DNA of 64,000 nt from the NCBI RefSeq assembly GCF_014397115.1, contig NZ_CP060720.1, positions 512,001 to 576,000 on the forward strand, written 5' to 3'. The DNA comes from Vagococcus carniphilus (GTDB lineage: Bacteria; Bacillota; Bacilli; Lactobacillales; Vagococcaceae). The stretch's first letter is position 1. Each line of letters opens with the position of its first letter. The translations under genes and the position numbers were made by a program. The notes beneath the pieces were generated by a model. The model made no database searches. It was not told the DNA's origin and saw only the letters and a list, made by a program, of their open reading frames with translations. Positions 17,853 through 26,100 of the stretch are shown here, piece by piece.

Positions 17853-20459
17853 ATGAAAAAAGTAAAATTAACAACAGTAACATTAGCTTTATTGGCAGGA
17901 ACGGTAGTAGCACCTGTCGTATCAACTACAGTAAGGGCTGAGGAAGCAAATAAGGTAGCCCAAGTTGATGAAAATAAAAAAGAAGTAGAAGGTGAAAAGA
18001 CACTTACTAGTGAACAACCAAATACTCAATTAGATCAAAAGAAAGAAGAACCAAAACAAGATACAACAACTCCTAAAGCTGTTGAAAAAACAGAATTAGA
18101 AAAAGCCAAAGAAGCGGCAATAGCAGACGCTCAAATGCTATTAGGTATGAATTATATTTCAGAAGAAGAATTTATGAGAATTGATATGGGAGTTGCAAAT
18201 GCAACAACAGTTGAGGAAGTAAAAGCAGTTGTAAATGGAACAACAAAACCAACAAAACCAACGGATCCAGTAAAACCAGCTGAAAAAACAGAATTAGAAA
18301 AAGCCAAAGAAGCAGCAATGGCAGATGCAAAAATGCAATTAGACATGGATTATATTTCATATGAAGAATATATGCGAATCGATATGGCAGTTGCAAATGC
18401 AACAACAGTTGAAGCAGTTAATGAGATTATTAAGCCAGCAAAACCAACTGAACCAGTGAAACCAGTTGAAAAAACAGAACTAGAAAAAGCTAAAGAAAAA
18501 GCAATGGCAGATGCAAAAATGCAATTAGGTATGGATTATATTTCATATGAAGAGTATCTAAGAATTGATATGGCAATTGCTAATGCGACAACAATCGAAG
18601 CAGTTAATGAGATTATGGGTTACAAACCAACAGAACCAACAAAACCAGAAGTAGATAAAGAATTAGAAGCAGCTAAAAATCAAGCTTTCGCAGAATTAAA
18701 AGCTATGGTTGATGAAGGTATCGTTGGCTATGAAGACGGTCTTGTGTTAATGGATAAAATTAATGATGCAAAATCAATTGATGAACTAAAATCTCTAGGC
18801 TTTTTAAATGAAACAAAACCAGAAATTGATAAAGAATTAGAAGCAGCTAAAGATCAAGCTTTTGCAGAATTGAAAGAATGGTTTAATGAAGGTTTAGTAA
18901 CTTATGAGGAATCATGGGAATTAACAGGTAAAATTAATGATGCAAAATCAATTGATGAGCTAAAAGCGTTAGGTTTTTTAAATGAAGTAAAACCAGAAAT
19001 TGATAAAGAATTAGAAGCGGCTAAAGATCGTGCTTTTGCAGAATTAAAAGAGTGGTTTAATGAAGGTTTAGTGACTTATGAAGAAGCTTGGGAACTGACA
19101 GGTAAAATTAACGATGCAAAATCAATTGATGAATTAAAAGCATTAGGGTTCTTAAAAGAAACTGAAGAAGTAGTAGAAAATAAGAGTACAATAACAGTTA
19201 AATATGTAGACCAAGATGGAAAAGAAATAAAAGAAGCTGACACGTTAACAAAAGAAAAAGGAACAAAACATACATTTAAAGCAGCAGAAATTTCAAGATA
19301 TGAATTACAAGGTCCATCAAGTTTAGAAGTAGAATTTAGTGATGTGCCACAAACAATTACATTTACATACAAAGCAATTGAAGAAGTAAAGGAAACAGAA
19401 AGCACAGTAACAGTGAAGTATGTAGACCAAGATGGAAAAGAAATAAAAGAAGCTGACACGTTAACAAAAGAAATTGGAGCAAAACATACGTTTAAAGCAG
19501 CAGAAATTGCTGGCTATGTAGTAGAAGGCCCATCAAGCTTAGATGTAGAGTTTAGTGATTCACCACAAACAATTACATTTACTTACAAAGCTGTTGAAGA
19601 AGCAAAAGAAACAGAAAGTACAGTAACAGTGAAACATGTAGATCAAGCTGGAAAAGAAATAAAAGCAGCAGATACGTTAACAAAAGAAATTGGAACAAAA
19701 CATACGTTTAAAGCAGCAGAAATTGCTGGCTATGTAGTAGAAGGCCCATCAAGTTTAGATGTAGAATTTAGTGATTCACCACAAACAATTACATTTACTT
19801 ACAAATCTGTTGAAGAAGCAAAAGAAACAGAAAGTACAGTAACAGTGAAGTATGTAGACCAAGCTGGAAAAGAAATAAAAGCAGCAGATACGTTAACAAA
19901 AGAAATTGGGGCAAAACATACATTTAAGGCAGCAGAAATTGCTGGCTATGTAGTAGAAGGTCCATCAAGCTTAGATGTAGAGTTTAGTGACTCACCACAA
20001 ACAATTACATTTACATACAAATCTGTTGAAGAAGCAAAAGAAAATCAAAGTACTATCACAGTTAAATATGTAGATAAATCTGGAAAAGAGATTAAAGAAT
20101 CAGAAAGCTTAACAAAAGAAATTGGGACAAAACATACATTTAAAGCAGCTAAAATTAAAGGGTATAAATTAGTTAGTCCAGAATCATTAGAGTTAACGTT
20201 CTCAGACGGCCCTCAAAATGTAGAATTTGTTTATGAGAAAGATAATACTAACTCAAATAATAATAACAACAACAATAATAACTCAAATAACAATAATAAC
20301 TCAAATAACAATAATAATAGCAAGGGCAAACCTGTAGCAACTACTAACAAAAAATCTTCATTACCTCAAACTGGTGAAGAAGTAAATACTGGAGCAGTTA
20401 CTGGTGGATTATTATCAATGTTAACAGCTGCATTTGTATTTTTCAGAAAAAAAAGATAG
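17853..20459 (+). CDS. LPXTG-anchored surface protein with three repeat families (MucBP)
   Basis: An 868-residue cell-wall protein. Signal peptide ~1-29 (basic MKKVK, hydrophobic core, VRAEE). A linker leads to three alpha-helical modules containing ELEKAKE (~80-127, 146-194, 208-255) and three helical modules of exactly 58 residues (~267-436, with KELEAAK and DAKSIDELK). Five MucBP repeats with an exact 72-residue period follow (~445-795, VKYVDQ-GKEIK to PQTITFTYK). Next come an Asn-rich linker (~798-825), LPQTG at 837-841, a membrane helix and the RKKR tail. Sortase would attach it to peptidoglycan. MucBP domains bind mucin, so adhesion is a fair inference. AAGGAGAG precedes the ATG. Confidence 0.93.
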   Translation: MKKVKLTTVTLALLAGTVVAPVVSTTVRAEEANKVAQVDENKKEVEGEKTLTSEQPNTQLDQKKEEPKQDTTTPKAVEKTELEKAKEAAIADAQMLLGMNYISEEEFMRIDMGVANATTVEEVKAVVNGTTKPTKPTDPVKPAEKTELEKAKEAAMADAKMQLDMDYISYEEYMRIDMAVANATTVEAVNEIIKPAKPTEPVKPVEKTELEKAKEKAMADAKMQLGMDYISYEEYLRIDMAIANATTIEAVNEIMGYKPTEPTKPEVDKELEAAKNQAFAELKAMVDEGIVGYEDGLVLMDKINDAKSIDELKSLGFLNETKPEIDKELEAAKDQAFAELKEWFNEGLVTYEESWELTGKINDAKSIDELKALGFLNEVKPEIDKELEAAKDRAFAELKEWFNEGLVTYEEAWELTGKINDAKSIDELKALGFLKETEEVVENKSTITVKYVDQDGKEIKEADTLTKEKGTKHTFKAAEISRYELQGPSSLEVEFSDVPQTITFTYKAIEEVKETESTVTVKYVDQDGKEIKEADTLTKEIGAKHTFKAAEIAGYVVEGPSSLDVEFSDSPQTITFTYKAVEEAKETESTVTVKHVDQAGKEIKAADTLTKEIGTKHTFKAAEIAGYVVEGPSSLDVEFSDSPQTITFTYKSVEEAKETESTVTVKYVDQAGKEIKAADTLTKEIGAKHTFKAAEIAGYVVEGPSSLDVEFSDSPQTITFTYKSVEEAKENQSTITVKYVDKSGKEIKESESLTKEIGTKHTFKAAKIKGYKLVSPESLELTFSDGPQNVEFVYEKDNTNSNNNNNNNNNSNNNNNSNNNNNSKGKPVATTNKKSSLPQTGEEVNTGAVTGGLLSMLTAAFVFFRKKR
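18651..19160 (+). repeat. 174-bp tandem repeats (x3) inside the surface protein gene
   Basis: Three copies encode a 58-residue helical module; copies two and three are nearly identical. Confidence 0.8.
19185..20237 (+). repeat. 216-bp tandem repeats (x5) encoding MucBP modules
   Basis: The period is exactly 72 codons. Copies two to four are almost identical at the DNA level; the first and fifth are more diverged. This is a substrate for copy-number change by recombination. Confidence 0.85.
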
Positions 20460-20473
20460 GACTGTAGTACTTC

Positions 20474-20863
20474 ATGAGATTAGAAAATCAATTAGAAAAT
20501 AGAAAAAAGAAGAATACTCGACTGTTTGTTGTTGTAGCTGTCGTTATATTGGTTGTTAGTTGGTTTGGCTATCAACAATTAAATAATAAGGCTACCTCAA
20601 AAGAACCTACCACGGCTTCTATTAGTAAAAAAGAAGAAATGGAGAATTCTGGTAAAATAACTAGAGAGGCAATGAACGGTGTAGCTGGATTGTATTCTAA
20701 TCTTAAAGATAATGAAGTTAGAACAGATATTAAAGATTCCGAGTTTAAAAAAGTTGAAACAGATGTTGGAAAACTTGAAGACGGGAAATTAAAAACTGAA
20801 CTAACTAAACAGCTAAAAGAAGTAAAAAAAAGTATGGAAGATACTAAAAAAAATAACAATTAG
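20474..20863 (+). CDS. Single-pass membrane protein, partner of the LPXTG gene
   Basis: Not recognised. A 129-residue protein: a basic N-terminus (NRKKKN), one membrane helix (~17-35), and a charged, helical, probably extracellular domain of about 90 residues rich in Lys/Glu. It begins 14 bases after the surface protein stop and shares its transcript, ending at the terminator at 20900. The ribosome site is weak, so translational coupling is likely. It could help present the surface protein, but no function is supported. Confidence 0.7.
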   Translation: MRLENQLENRKKKNTRLFVVVAVVILVVSWFGYQQLNNKATSKEPTTASISKKEEMENSGKITREAMNGVAGLYSNLKDNEVRTDIKDSEFKKVETDVGKLEDGKLKTELTKQLKEVKKSMEDTKKNNN

Positions 20864-20899
20864 AAGTTAGAGTTATTTATATTTTTAGGTTGAATGAAG

Positions 20900-20941
20900 G
20901 CAAATATGTTATCAAGTAAAGATAACATATTTGCTTTTTTG
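20900..20941 (+). terminator. Terminator of the surface protein operon
   Basis: A perfect 14-base stem GCAAATATGTTATC/GATAACATATTTGC, followed by six T residues. Confidence 0.92.
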
Positions 20942-20949
20942 TGTTAATA

Positions 20950-20990
20950 AAAAATGCCAAAGTATCAATTAGAGATACTTTGGCATTTTT
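20950..20990 (-). terminator. Terminator of the acetyltransferase gene
   Basis: A perfect stem AAATGCCAAAGTATC/GATACTTTGGCATTT that reads into T residues on the minus strand. It lies back to back with the terminator at 20900. Confidence 0.9.
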
Positions 20991-20995
20991 GAAAA

Positions 20996-21415
20996 TTAAA
21001 TTTCTTTTTTATGAGCTTCGAAACCTTGATTATTCCAAAAATCAGAGTTTAGTTGTGTGTTTAAGTGCATTAATGTTGTTCCAGTTTCTTGTGCTGTTTT
21101 CTCAAGTGAAAGATACAATGTTTCTGGTAAATTATTTGTTTGATAGTCTTCTGATAAAATGAACTGATGAATATAAGAACTTTGTGCAGCTGGATAATCT
21201 TCAATTAAATCAATAGCACCAATAAGTGTGTCGTTGTCAAAAATACCGTATAAGTACTTACTATCTTTTGAGCGTGGCTCAGGGATAAAAGATGTAATAG
21301 TGTCACGACTTACGGAAAAAGGTGTCAGTAATGTTTCAAGTTGCTCTAAATCGTCAGTAGTTGTTAATAGTTTAATATGGATTGTTGGAAACTTCGGGTG
21401 TGTAAAATCTTTCAT
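20996..21415 (-). CDS. GNAT-like acetyltransferase
   Basis: A 139-residue protein with the overall GNAT layout: the beta strand YLYGIFDNDTLIGAIDL, the strand and loop IHQFILSEDYQ, and the C-terminal NSDFWNNQGFEAHKK, typical of the last helix and strand. The acetyl-CoA P-loop (Q/RxxGxG/A) is not clear, so activity is uncertain. AAAGGAG precedes the ATG. It stands alone between convergent neighbours, and the substrate is unknown. Confidence 0.65.
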   Translation of the reverse strand: MKDFTHPKFPTIHIKLLTTTDDLEQLETLLTPFSVSRDTITSFIPEPRSKDSKYLYGIFDNDTLIGAIDLIEDYPAAQSSYIHQFILSEDYQTNNLPETLYLSLEKTAQETGTTLMHLNTQLNSDFWNNQGFEAHKKEI

Positions 21416-21498
21416 GTAAGAAAACTCCTTTATAATTTATCCACCTTTATATGGATCAGTTACTTATAGAATACCTTAAAACTAAGTAAAAAAACAGA

Positions 21499-22260
21499 CT
21501 AAAATCGAGATGTTTTTTTACTTCTAGAAGAACGGGTCATTCCTTCTGTTGGCTTATCTTCCTTTTCATCTTTGATTCGTAATTGAATCGTATAAGGCTC
21601 TTTATAGGTAATACCATCTACTTGATAAGTACCTCCTAAAACAAAGACACCTAAGGGAACCAAACTGTCAGCGTCATCTAATAATTCTATTTTAGCTACC
21701 TCTTTCATATCATTATAGCTACTACCAATAAATAGAGACTGCTTTCTGATTTTATAAAAAGGAATCAATTCGTACTTATCAATCAAGTAATCATTTTTTG
21801 ATAAATCTTGTACAGTGATTACTTTTTGTTCGATTAATTCGTCGACGACCTGTTCAATAATAATATGGCTGTTTTCATTAAAAATCAAAGGTAATTTTTT
21901 ACCTTGAATACCGTGAGCTGCTGTTCCTTTAATTTCCACTGTATGGTCAGCATCAAAGGTAACATCCTCAGGTACGATATCTTCAATCATATTAGTGACA
22001 TCCCACTTAACTTTTTTATTTTTAAAGTAATAAACAAAGTTAAGAATAATAAAATAAGTTAGAACAATAAAAATAATTAAATAAATGGACCCCTTAAAGT
22101 AATTTTTATTTGAGAAGTAGCCTCGAACAATTCTTAAAATGTAAAGAGTTGGGAAAACACTCACGACAGTCATAATTTTATTCTGCAAGCGAGGGTTAAT
22201 ATTTAAATAATTCAAAAATTTACCTATATTCGTTAATAGCAATGCAATAAGAGCTTCCAT
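21499..22260 (-). CDS. Conserved membrane protein, possibly DUF6681
   Basis: A 253-residue protein with a hydrophobic N-terminus, membrane helices near residues 30-47 and 57-78, and a beta-rich soluble domain (~90-235) that ends in a basic tail (RSSRSKKTSRF). It resembles an uncharacterised family of lactic acid bacteria that I recall as DUF6681, without certainty. Its ATG shares the A of the upstream gene's stop (TAATG) and has GGAGGAG 7 bases before it, so it is translationally coupled to the Pro/Thr-rich protein upstream. The function is unknown. Confidence 0.7.
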   Translation of the reverse strand: MEALIALLLTNIGKFLNYLNINPRLQNKIMTVVSVFPTLYILRIVRGYFSNKNYFKGSIYLIIFIVLTYFIILNFVYYFKNKKVKWDVTNMIEDIVPEDVTFDADHTVEIKGTAAHGIQGKKLPLIFNENSHIIIEQVVDELIEQKVITVQDLSKNDYLIDKYELIPFYKIRKQSLFIGSSYNDMKEVAKIELLDDADSLVPLGVFVLGGTYQVDGITYKEPYTIQLRIKDEKEDKPTEGMTRSSRSKKTSRF

Positions 22261-22706
22261 TAGTTATCTCCTCCTTCAGGTGTTTTCTTAGAAGGTGTTT
22301 GATCTTGTTCAGGTGATTCATCTACCTGTGGTGCCTGACTATCTTGGTTTGGCTCTTGAGAGCTAGATGGAGTGGTAGCAGGTACTTCGACACTACTATT
22401 AGGTTTATTATCATTATTTTGATTTGTATCTTGTGTCTGCTGTGTAATAGGTTCTTTTGATTCTATAATGTCTTGTTCAGGTTTTTTTTCTGTTTTTTGT
22501 TTCTCGTTTGCTTCTTCCGTTGTAACTGTGGTTTTATTATTTGTTTTGTTTTTATCTGTTGAAGGGGTTGTTTGTTCTGTTTTTTCAGGTTTAGGGCTTT
22601 TATAATTATTGCTATCTAAAACGACGGTAGTAGCGCTAATACCTGTTGAAATACTAAGAATAGCAATTGGTTTTAAAAATGGGGCAACAATTTTCTTTTT
22701 TGACAT
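22260..22706 (-). CDS. Membrane-anchored protein with a long disordered Pro/Thr/Gln-rich tail
   Basis: A 148-residue protein: basic start (SKKKIVAPFLKP), one hydrophobic segment (~10-30) that may act as signal or anchor, then about 115 low-complexity residues rich in T, E, K, Q, P and N. No LPXTG or lipobox is present. The ATG at 22706 has GGAGAG 7 bases upstream; the in-frame ATG 39 bases earlier does not. It is co-translated with the membrane protein at 21499-22260. A surface-exposed spacer is possible. It shares its upstream region with the divergent TetR promoter. Confidence 0.65.
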   Translation of the reverse strand: MSKKKIVAPFLKPIAILSISTGISATTVVLDSNNYKSPKPEKTEQTTPSTDKNKTNNKTTVTTEEANEKQKTEKKPEQDIIESKEPITQQTQDTNQNNDNKPNSSVEVPATTPSSSQEPNQDSQAPQVDESPEQDQTPSKKTPEGGDN

Positions 22707-22823
22707 CGATGTTCTCTCCTTTTCAGAAAATTTACCTTTAAACATTCTATCATGAAAAAGTGAAAAAACAGTGTTTTCTAAAGGAAAATTAAGAAAAAAG
22801 AAAAATATTTTGAAAAACTCAAC

Positions 22824-22852
22824 TTGACTGAATGAAAAAAATAGATTAAATT
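22824..22852 (+). promoter_or_regulatory. Promoter of the TetR gene at 22898
   Basis: TTGACT (22824-22829), a 17-base spacer and TAAATT (22847-22852), directly followed by two operators. Confidence 0.7.
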
Positions 22853-22853
22853 A

Positions 22854-22877
22854 TGAATATGTTCATGAATAAGTTCA
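22854..22877 (+). promoter_or_regulatory. Two abutting TGAAnnnnTTCA operators
   Basis: TGAATATGTTCA (22854-22865) and TGAATAAGTTCA (22866-22877) are adjacent 12-bp palindromes that start one base after the -10 box. The position fits autorepression by the TetR protein encoded just downstream. Confidence 0.7.
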
Positions 22878-22897
22878 TTTTAAAAGAGGTGGAAATT

Positions 22898-23491
22898 TTG
22901 GGAGTAAGAGAAACTAAGAAAAAAGAATTACAAGAGAAGATTTTAAAAGCGGCTAAGGAATTATTCTTGGAAGAAGAATTTGATCAAGTAACTATGAGTA
23001 AAATAGCTAAGAGAGCAGGTGTAGGCTTAGGGACAGCTTATAATTACTATGCATCAAAAGAAGAATTGTATTTAGTAGCAGGAGGAACAGCCTATATTTT
23101 AGGAGCAGAATCAGATATAGACAGTATGCCTGATTCTGTTGAAGAATTGATTGATATAATTGTGGATGAAATGAAAAAAATGACTACTATTGAAAAAAGT
23201 TCATGGCGAGTTTCGTTGTCTTCATTAACAAAAGCAGCTGAAAAGAAACCGGCACTTTTTTTAGAATTAGTTGAGATAGATCATTTATTTATAGAAAAGG
23301 TTAAAGTAGTGATTAATAAACTACAAACTAAGGGTGATATAAAAGCAGACGTTTCTGTTTCACTGCTAGTAGAACTAATTTATGATGCTATTTTTACTAG
23401 TCTACTATTTTATTTTTATAATGAAGAAGAAACAGTGGAAGAATTATTTAATAAAATATCAGATAAATTATTAATGTTATTAAAAGCTTAG
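22898..23491 (+). CDS. TetR/AcrR-family repressor
   Basis: A 197-residue regulator with an N-terminal TetR helix-turn-helix (ILKAAKELFLEEEFDQVTMSKIAKRAGVGLGTAYNYYASKEELY) and a helical ligand domain. The longer frame from the ATG at 22853 would place the operators inside the coding region. The TTG at 22898 is preferred because AGAGGTGG (22885-22892) is 5 bases upstream and the N-terminus then has normal TetR length. It is probably autorepressed through the palindromes at 22854-22877 and co-transcribed with the membrane protein at 23512. The ligand is unknown. Confidence 0.85.
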   Translation: MGVRETKKKELQEKILKAAKELFLEEEFDQVTMSKIAKRAGVGLGTAYNYYASKEELYLVAGGTAYILGAESDIDSMPDSVEELIDIIVDEMKKMTTIEKSSWRVSLSSLTKAAEKKPALFLELVEIDHLFIEKVKVVINKLQTKGDIKADVSVSLLVELIYDAIFTSLLFYFYNEEETVEELFNKISDKLLMLLKA

Positions 23492-23511
23492 GAGAAAGGG
23501 GTTCTCAAGAG

Positions 23512-24189
23512 ATGGATATAAAGAAAATTTTGAAAGAAAAAAAGATCATTACTAGTTTTATCTTACTAGCAATGCTTGTAGAAGTCTGGATTTTATTCAC
23601 TTTTTCAGAGAGAAACTATGAACGAGTATTATTCTTTATAGCTTTGTTCATTTATCAAGTTAGATTTATCTATTTAATCTGGTTTTTAAAGCCAAATCGA
23701 TTAACATTTCAAGCATCCAGTAGTCAGAAAAAACCATTTTTAATGGATTACACACTAAATTCATTATTTTTTATTGTATTTCCATTTGGATATACATTTT
23801 TACATGAAACCTTCTTCGTTAAGTGGAATTTAGGTGGTAAGTGGCAACTCTTTTTCTTTTGTTTATATATTATTGGGACGTTTATAACGATGTTTTCAGA
23901 GTATCAAAGAAAGAAAATAAAAGAATTAGAACCTGATGCTAACTACCGCTTAAGAGGCATGTTTAAATCGGCTATTTGTATTAATTATTTTGGAGAAATA
24001 TTAGCATTACCAAGTTTGTTTTATTTAAGCAGTGGTTCAATTATTATTTTCATTGTTATCTTCGTTCAACAAGTTTTAGATTTTTCATTTGTGCAAATCC
24101 CTAGACAAGAATCATATATAAGAAAAAACTACCCAGAAGAGGCAGAGAAAATTTTAAGTCAAAAAAAATTGATCCCATTTATTTATTAA
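23512..24189 (+). CDS. Membrane protein resembling DUF1295/isoprenylcysteine methyltransferases
   Basis: A 225-residue protein with five to six membrane helices. The C-terminal part (NYRLRGMFKSAICINYFGEIL near 140-160, then ERXY-like ESYIRKNYPEEAEKILSQ) has the layout of the DUF1295/steroid 5-alpha-reductase and ICMT superfamily. Such enzymes act on lipids or quinone-like substrates, so activity here is only inferred. It lies 20 bases after the TetR gene and is the likely regulated target. It could be a resistance or envelope-modifying enzyme. Confidence 0.6.
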   Translation: MDIKKILKEKKIITSFILLAMLVEVWILFTFSERNYERVLFFIALFIYQVRFIYLIWFLKPNRLTFQASSSQKKPFLMDYTLNSLFFIVFPFGYTFLHETFFVKWNLGGKWQLFFFCLYIIGTFITMFSEYQRKKIKELEPDANYRLRGMFKSAICINYFGEILALPSLFYLSSGSIIIFIVIFVQQVLDFSFVQIPRQESYIRKNYPEEAEKILSQKKLIPFIY

Positions 24190-24243
24190 ATAATAGAATT
24201 CTAATTCTTGTCTATTGTTAGGATTAATCTAACTAATCATAAT

Positions 24244-24283
24244 AAAAAAAGGAAATTAGTTTAAAAAGCTAATTTCTTTTTTT
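24244..24283 (+). terminator. Terminator after the TetR operon
   Basis: A GAAATTAG/CTAATTTC stem with flanking A and T tracts. Confidence 0.8.
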
Positions 24284-24332
24284 GTCTAATTAAGCTATTA
24301 TAAAGATTGAACTAACTTTAAGGAGAAACAAT

Positions 24333-25163
24333 ATGGAAAAAACAAGCAGTAAAGATTGGATCCTTCGTTTTGTAAAGGGCATGTTTATTGGTTCAGGATT
24401 TATTTTACCAGGAGTAAGTGGTGGAGCGTTAGCAGCCATCTTTGGTATCTATGAACGTATTATTTCGTTTTTAGCTCACATAACAAAAAACTTTAAAGAG
24501 AATGTCTTATTCTTTTTACCAGTCGGTCTAGGAGGTTTAACAGGTGTATTTTTACTTTCTTTCGGTGTTAGTTTTTTATTAGGTGAATTTGAAACAATTA
24601 TTTTATGGTTCTTTGTCGGTTGTATTGTTGGAACTGTTCCATCACTTTGGAAGGAAGCCGGTAAAAAAGGTAGAAATAAAGTAGATACTATTATTATGGG
24701 AGTAACTTTTGTTTTAGCACTTCTTTTTCTATTATATGGTGAAACCTTATTTGATGGACAAGTAGAGCAAAACACATGGACATGGATGATGGCAGGTGGA
24801 TTAATTGGTTTAGGTTTAATTGTTCCAGGATTAAGCCCTTCAAACTTTTTAGTTTATATGGGAATGTATAAGGCGATGTCAGATGGTATTAAAACAGTAG
24901 ATTTTGGTGTAATTGTTCCTATTGCTATTGGTGGATTAGTAACAGTTTTAGCTTTATCAAAAGTAATGGATTATATCTTTAGTATTGCCTATTCTAAATT
25001 ATTTCATTTTATCTTAGGAGTAGTTTTTGCTTCTACTATTATGATTATTCCAAAAGACTACACAGGATTTAGTTTAATGGAATATGGCTTATGTTTTCTA
25101 ATGCTAATTGGTGGAACTCTTTTAGGTTCATGGATGAGTCGTTTAGAAGAAAAATATAAATAA
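24333..25163 (+). CDS. DUF368 / PopT-type polyprenyl-phosphate transporter
   Basis: A 276-residue integral membrane protein of eight or more helices with two inverted similar halves. Each half carries a short re-entrant signature: GSGFILPGVSGGALAAIFGIYE in the first and GLIVPGLSPSNFLVYMGMY in the second. DUF368 proteins (PopT) were recently assigned to flipping undecaprenyl phosphate back across the membrane for cell-wall synthesis, in parallel with DedA-family UptA. AAGGAG precedes the ATG. It is monocistronic between two terminators. The function is by family, not shown here. Confidence 0.85.
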   Translation: MEKTSSKDWILRFVKGMFIGSGFILPGVSGGALAAIFGIYERIISFLAHITKNFKENVLFFLPVGLGGLTGVFLLSFGVSFLLGEFETIILWFFVGCIVGTVPSLWKEAGKKGRNKVDTIIMGVTFVLALLFLLYGETLFDGQVEQNTWTWMMAGGLIGLGLIVPGLSPSNFLVYMGMYKAMSDGIKTVDFGVIVPIAIGGLVTVLALSKVMDYIFSIAYSKLFHFILGVVFASTIMIIPKDYTGFSLMEYGLCFLMLIGGTLLGSWMSRLEEKYK

Positions 25164-25170
25164 AATGTGT

Positions 25171-25207
25171 GAAAAGAAAGTAAAGGATTAATTTACTTTC
25201 TTTTTTG
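25171..25207 (+). terminator. Terminator after the DUF368 gene
   Basis: GAAAGTAAA pairs with TTTACTTTC and leads into a T tract. Confidence 0.8.
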
Positions 25208-25270
25208 TGTTTAAAAAAGTTTATATAATGTTAAAATTTAGTAAACAAATAAATTAGAGAAGTGGTGTAA

Positions 25271-25690
25271 ATGAAGAGGAAGTCCGTTTATAAACAATTT
25301 TTGAAATATAATGTCACTGATGTTTTCGATGTAGTTATGAATAATAGAGAAACTGCTTGGCGAAGTGATTTAGAAAAAACTGAAATTATTTCAGAAAAAA
25401 AGTTTAGAGAAGTTTTCAAAAATGGTAATGTTACTGAATTTTATATGACTAAATTAGAACCTAATACTTTTTATCAGTTTGAAATGAAGAATAAATTTTT
25501 TGAAGGAACTTGGGAAGGTTGTTTTAAAAAGATAGCAGAAGAGGAGACAGAAATTATTTTTTCTGAACAAATAGAAATTTTTAATTTTGGTATTTATCTA
25601 CTGTCTTTTTTCGTTCTTAATTTAAAAAAAATACAAAAGACTTATGTATCAGATTTAGTTTCTTATCTAGGTAAAATAAAAGGAGACTGA
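25271..25690 (+). CDS. SRPBCC-fold (polyketide cyclase-like) protein
   Basis: A 139-residue protein with the START-like pattern: the first strand and helix KYNVTDVFDVVMNNRETAWRSDL, central strands FYQFEMKNKFFEGTWEGCFKK, and the long C-terminal helix NLKKIQKTYVSDLVSYL. Such folds bind small hydrophobic ligands, but no ligand can be named. It is 5 bases from the following membrane gene, so an operon is likely. Confidence 0.65.
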   Translation: MKRKSVYKQFLKYNVTDVFDVVMNNRETAWRSDLEKTEIISEKKFREVFKNGNVTEFYMTKLEPNTFYQFEMKNKFFEGTWEGCFKKIAEEETEIIFSEQIEIFNFGIYLLSFFVLNLKKIQKTYVSDLVSYLGKIKGD

Positions 25691-25695
25691 GGTAT

Positions 25696-26052
25696 ATGAA
25701 AAAATATTATAATAAAAAGATTGTAATAGGTGGTATTGGTTTACTTATCTTAGCATTTATTTTAGATGCTGGATTAAATATTTTTGGGTATAAAGGATTT
25801 TTATATTTTCAAAGTGTTTATAACAAAGGAACCAATCAAAAAAGCTATGGGCAATATTCACCAAGAACTTTTGTAACTATTTATTATGGTAGTTTGTTTG
25901 TTTATAATTTCAATGCGTTTAAAAAAATAAAGAATTTTCAAGAAAGTAATAGGGCTAAATTAATTTTTAACACATTCATTATGTTTGGCATTACTATTAT
26001 GGTTATTGGAGTAACTGATCTTGTGAATGCAATTTATTTCTTTTTAGGTTGA
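25696..26052 (+). CDS. Small unknown membrane protein
   Basis: Not recognised. A 118-residue protein with three probable helices (~9-28, ~55-75 and ~92-115) and a short polar stretch between the first two. It follows the SRPBCC gene by 5 bases with AAAAGGAG upstream. The gene has a very high A+T content. Confidence 0.6.
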   Translation: MKKYYNKKIVIGGIGLLILAFILDAGLNIFGYKGFLYFQSVYNKGTNQKSYGQYSPRTFVTIYYGSLFVYNFNAFKKIKNFQESNRAKLIFNTFIMFGITIMVIGVTDLVNAIYFFLG

Positions 26053-26100
26053 TTTACAGATTAGTTGAAAGAAAAATTCAAAAGGAAATGAGAGCAAGTT

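Noticed and set aside
19076..19459. Minus-strand ORF in the repeat region of the surface protein
   Set aside because: It reflects the tandem repeats and has no ribosome site.
18620..20240. CRISPR-like repeats
   Set aside because: The repeats are 174- and 216-base coding modules in one frame, without spacers or cas genes.
20245..20330. AAT-rich stretch as a simple-sequence phase-variation tract
   Set aside because: It encodes an in-frame Asn linker and is interrupted by Ser codons; no out-of-frame switch is evident.
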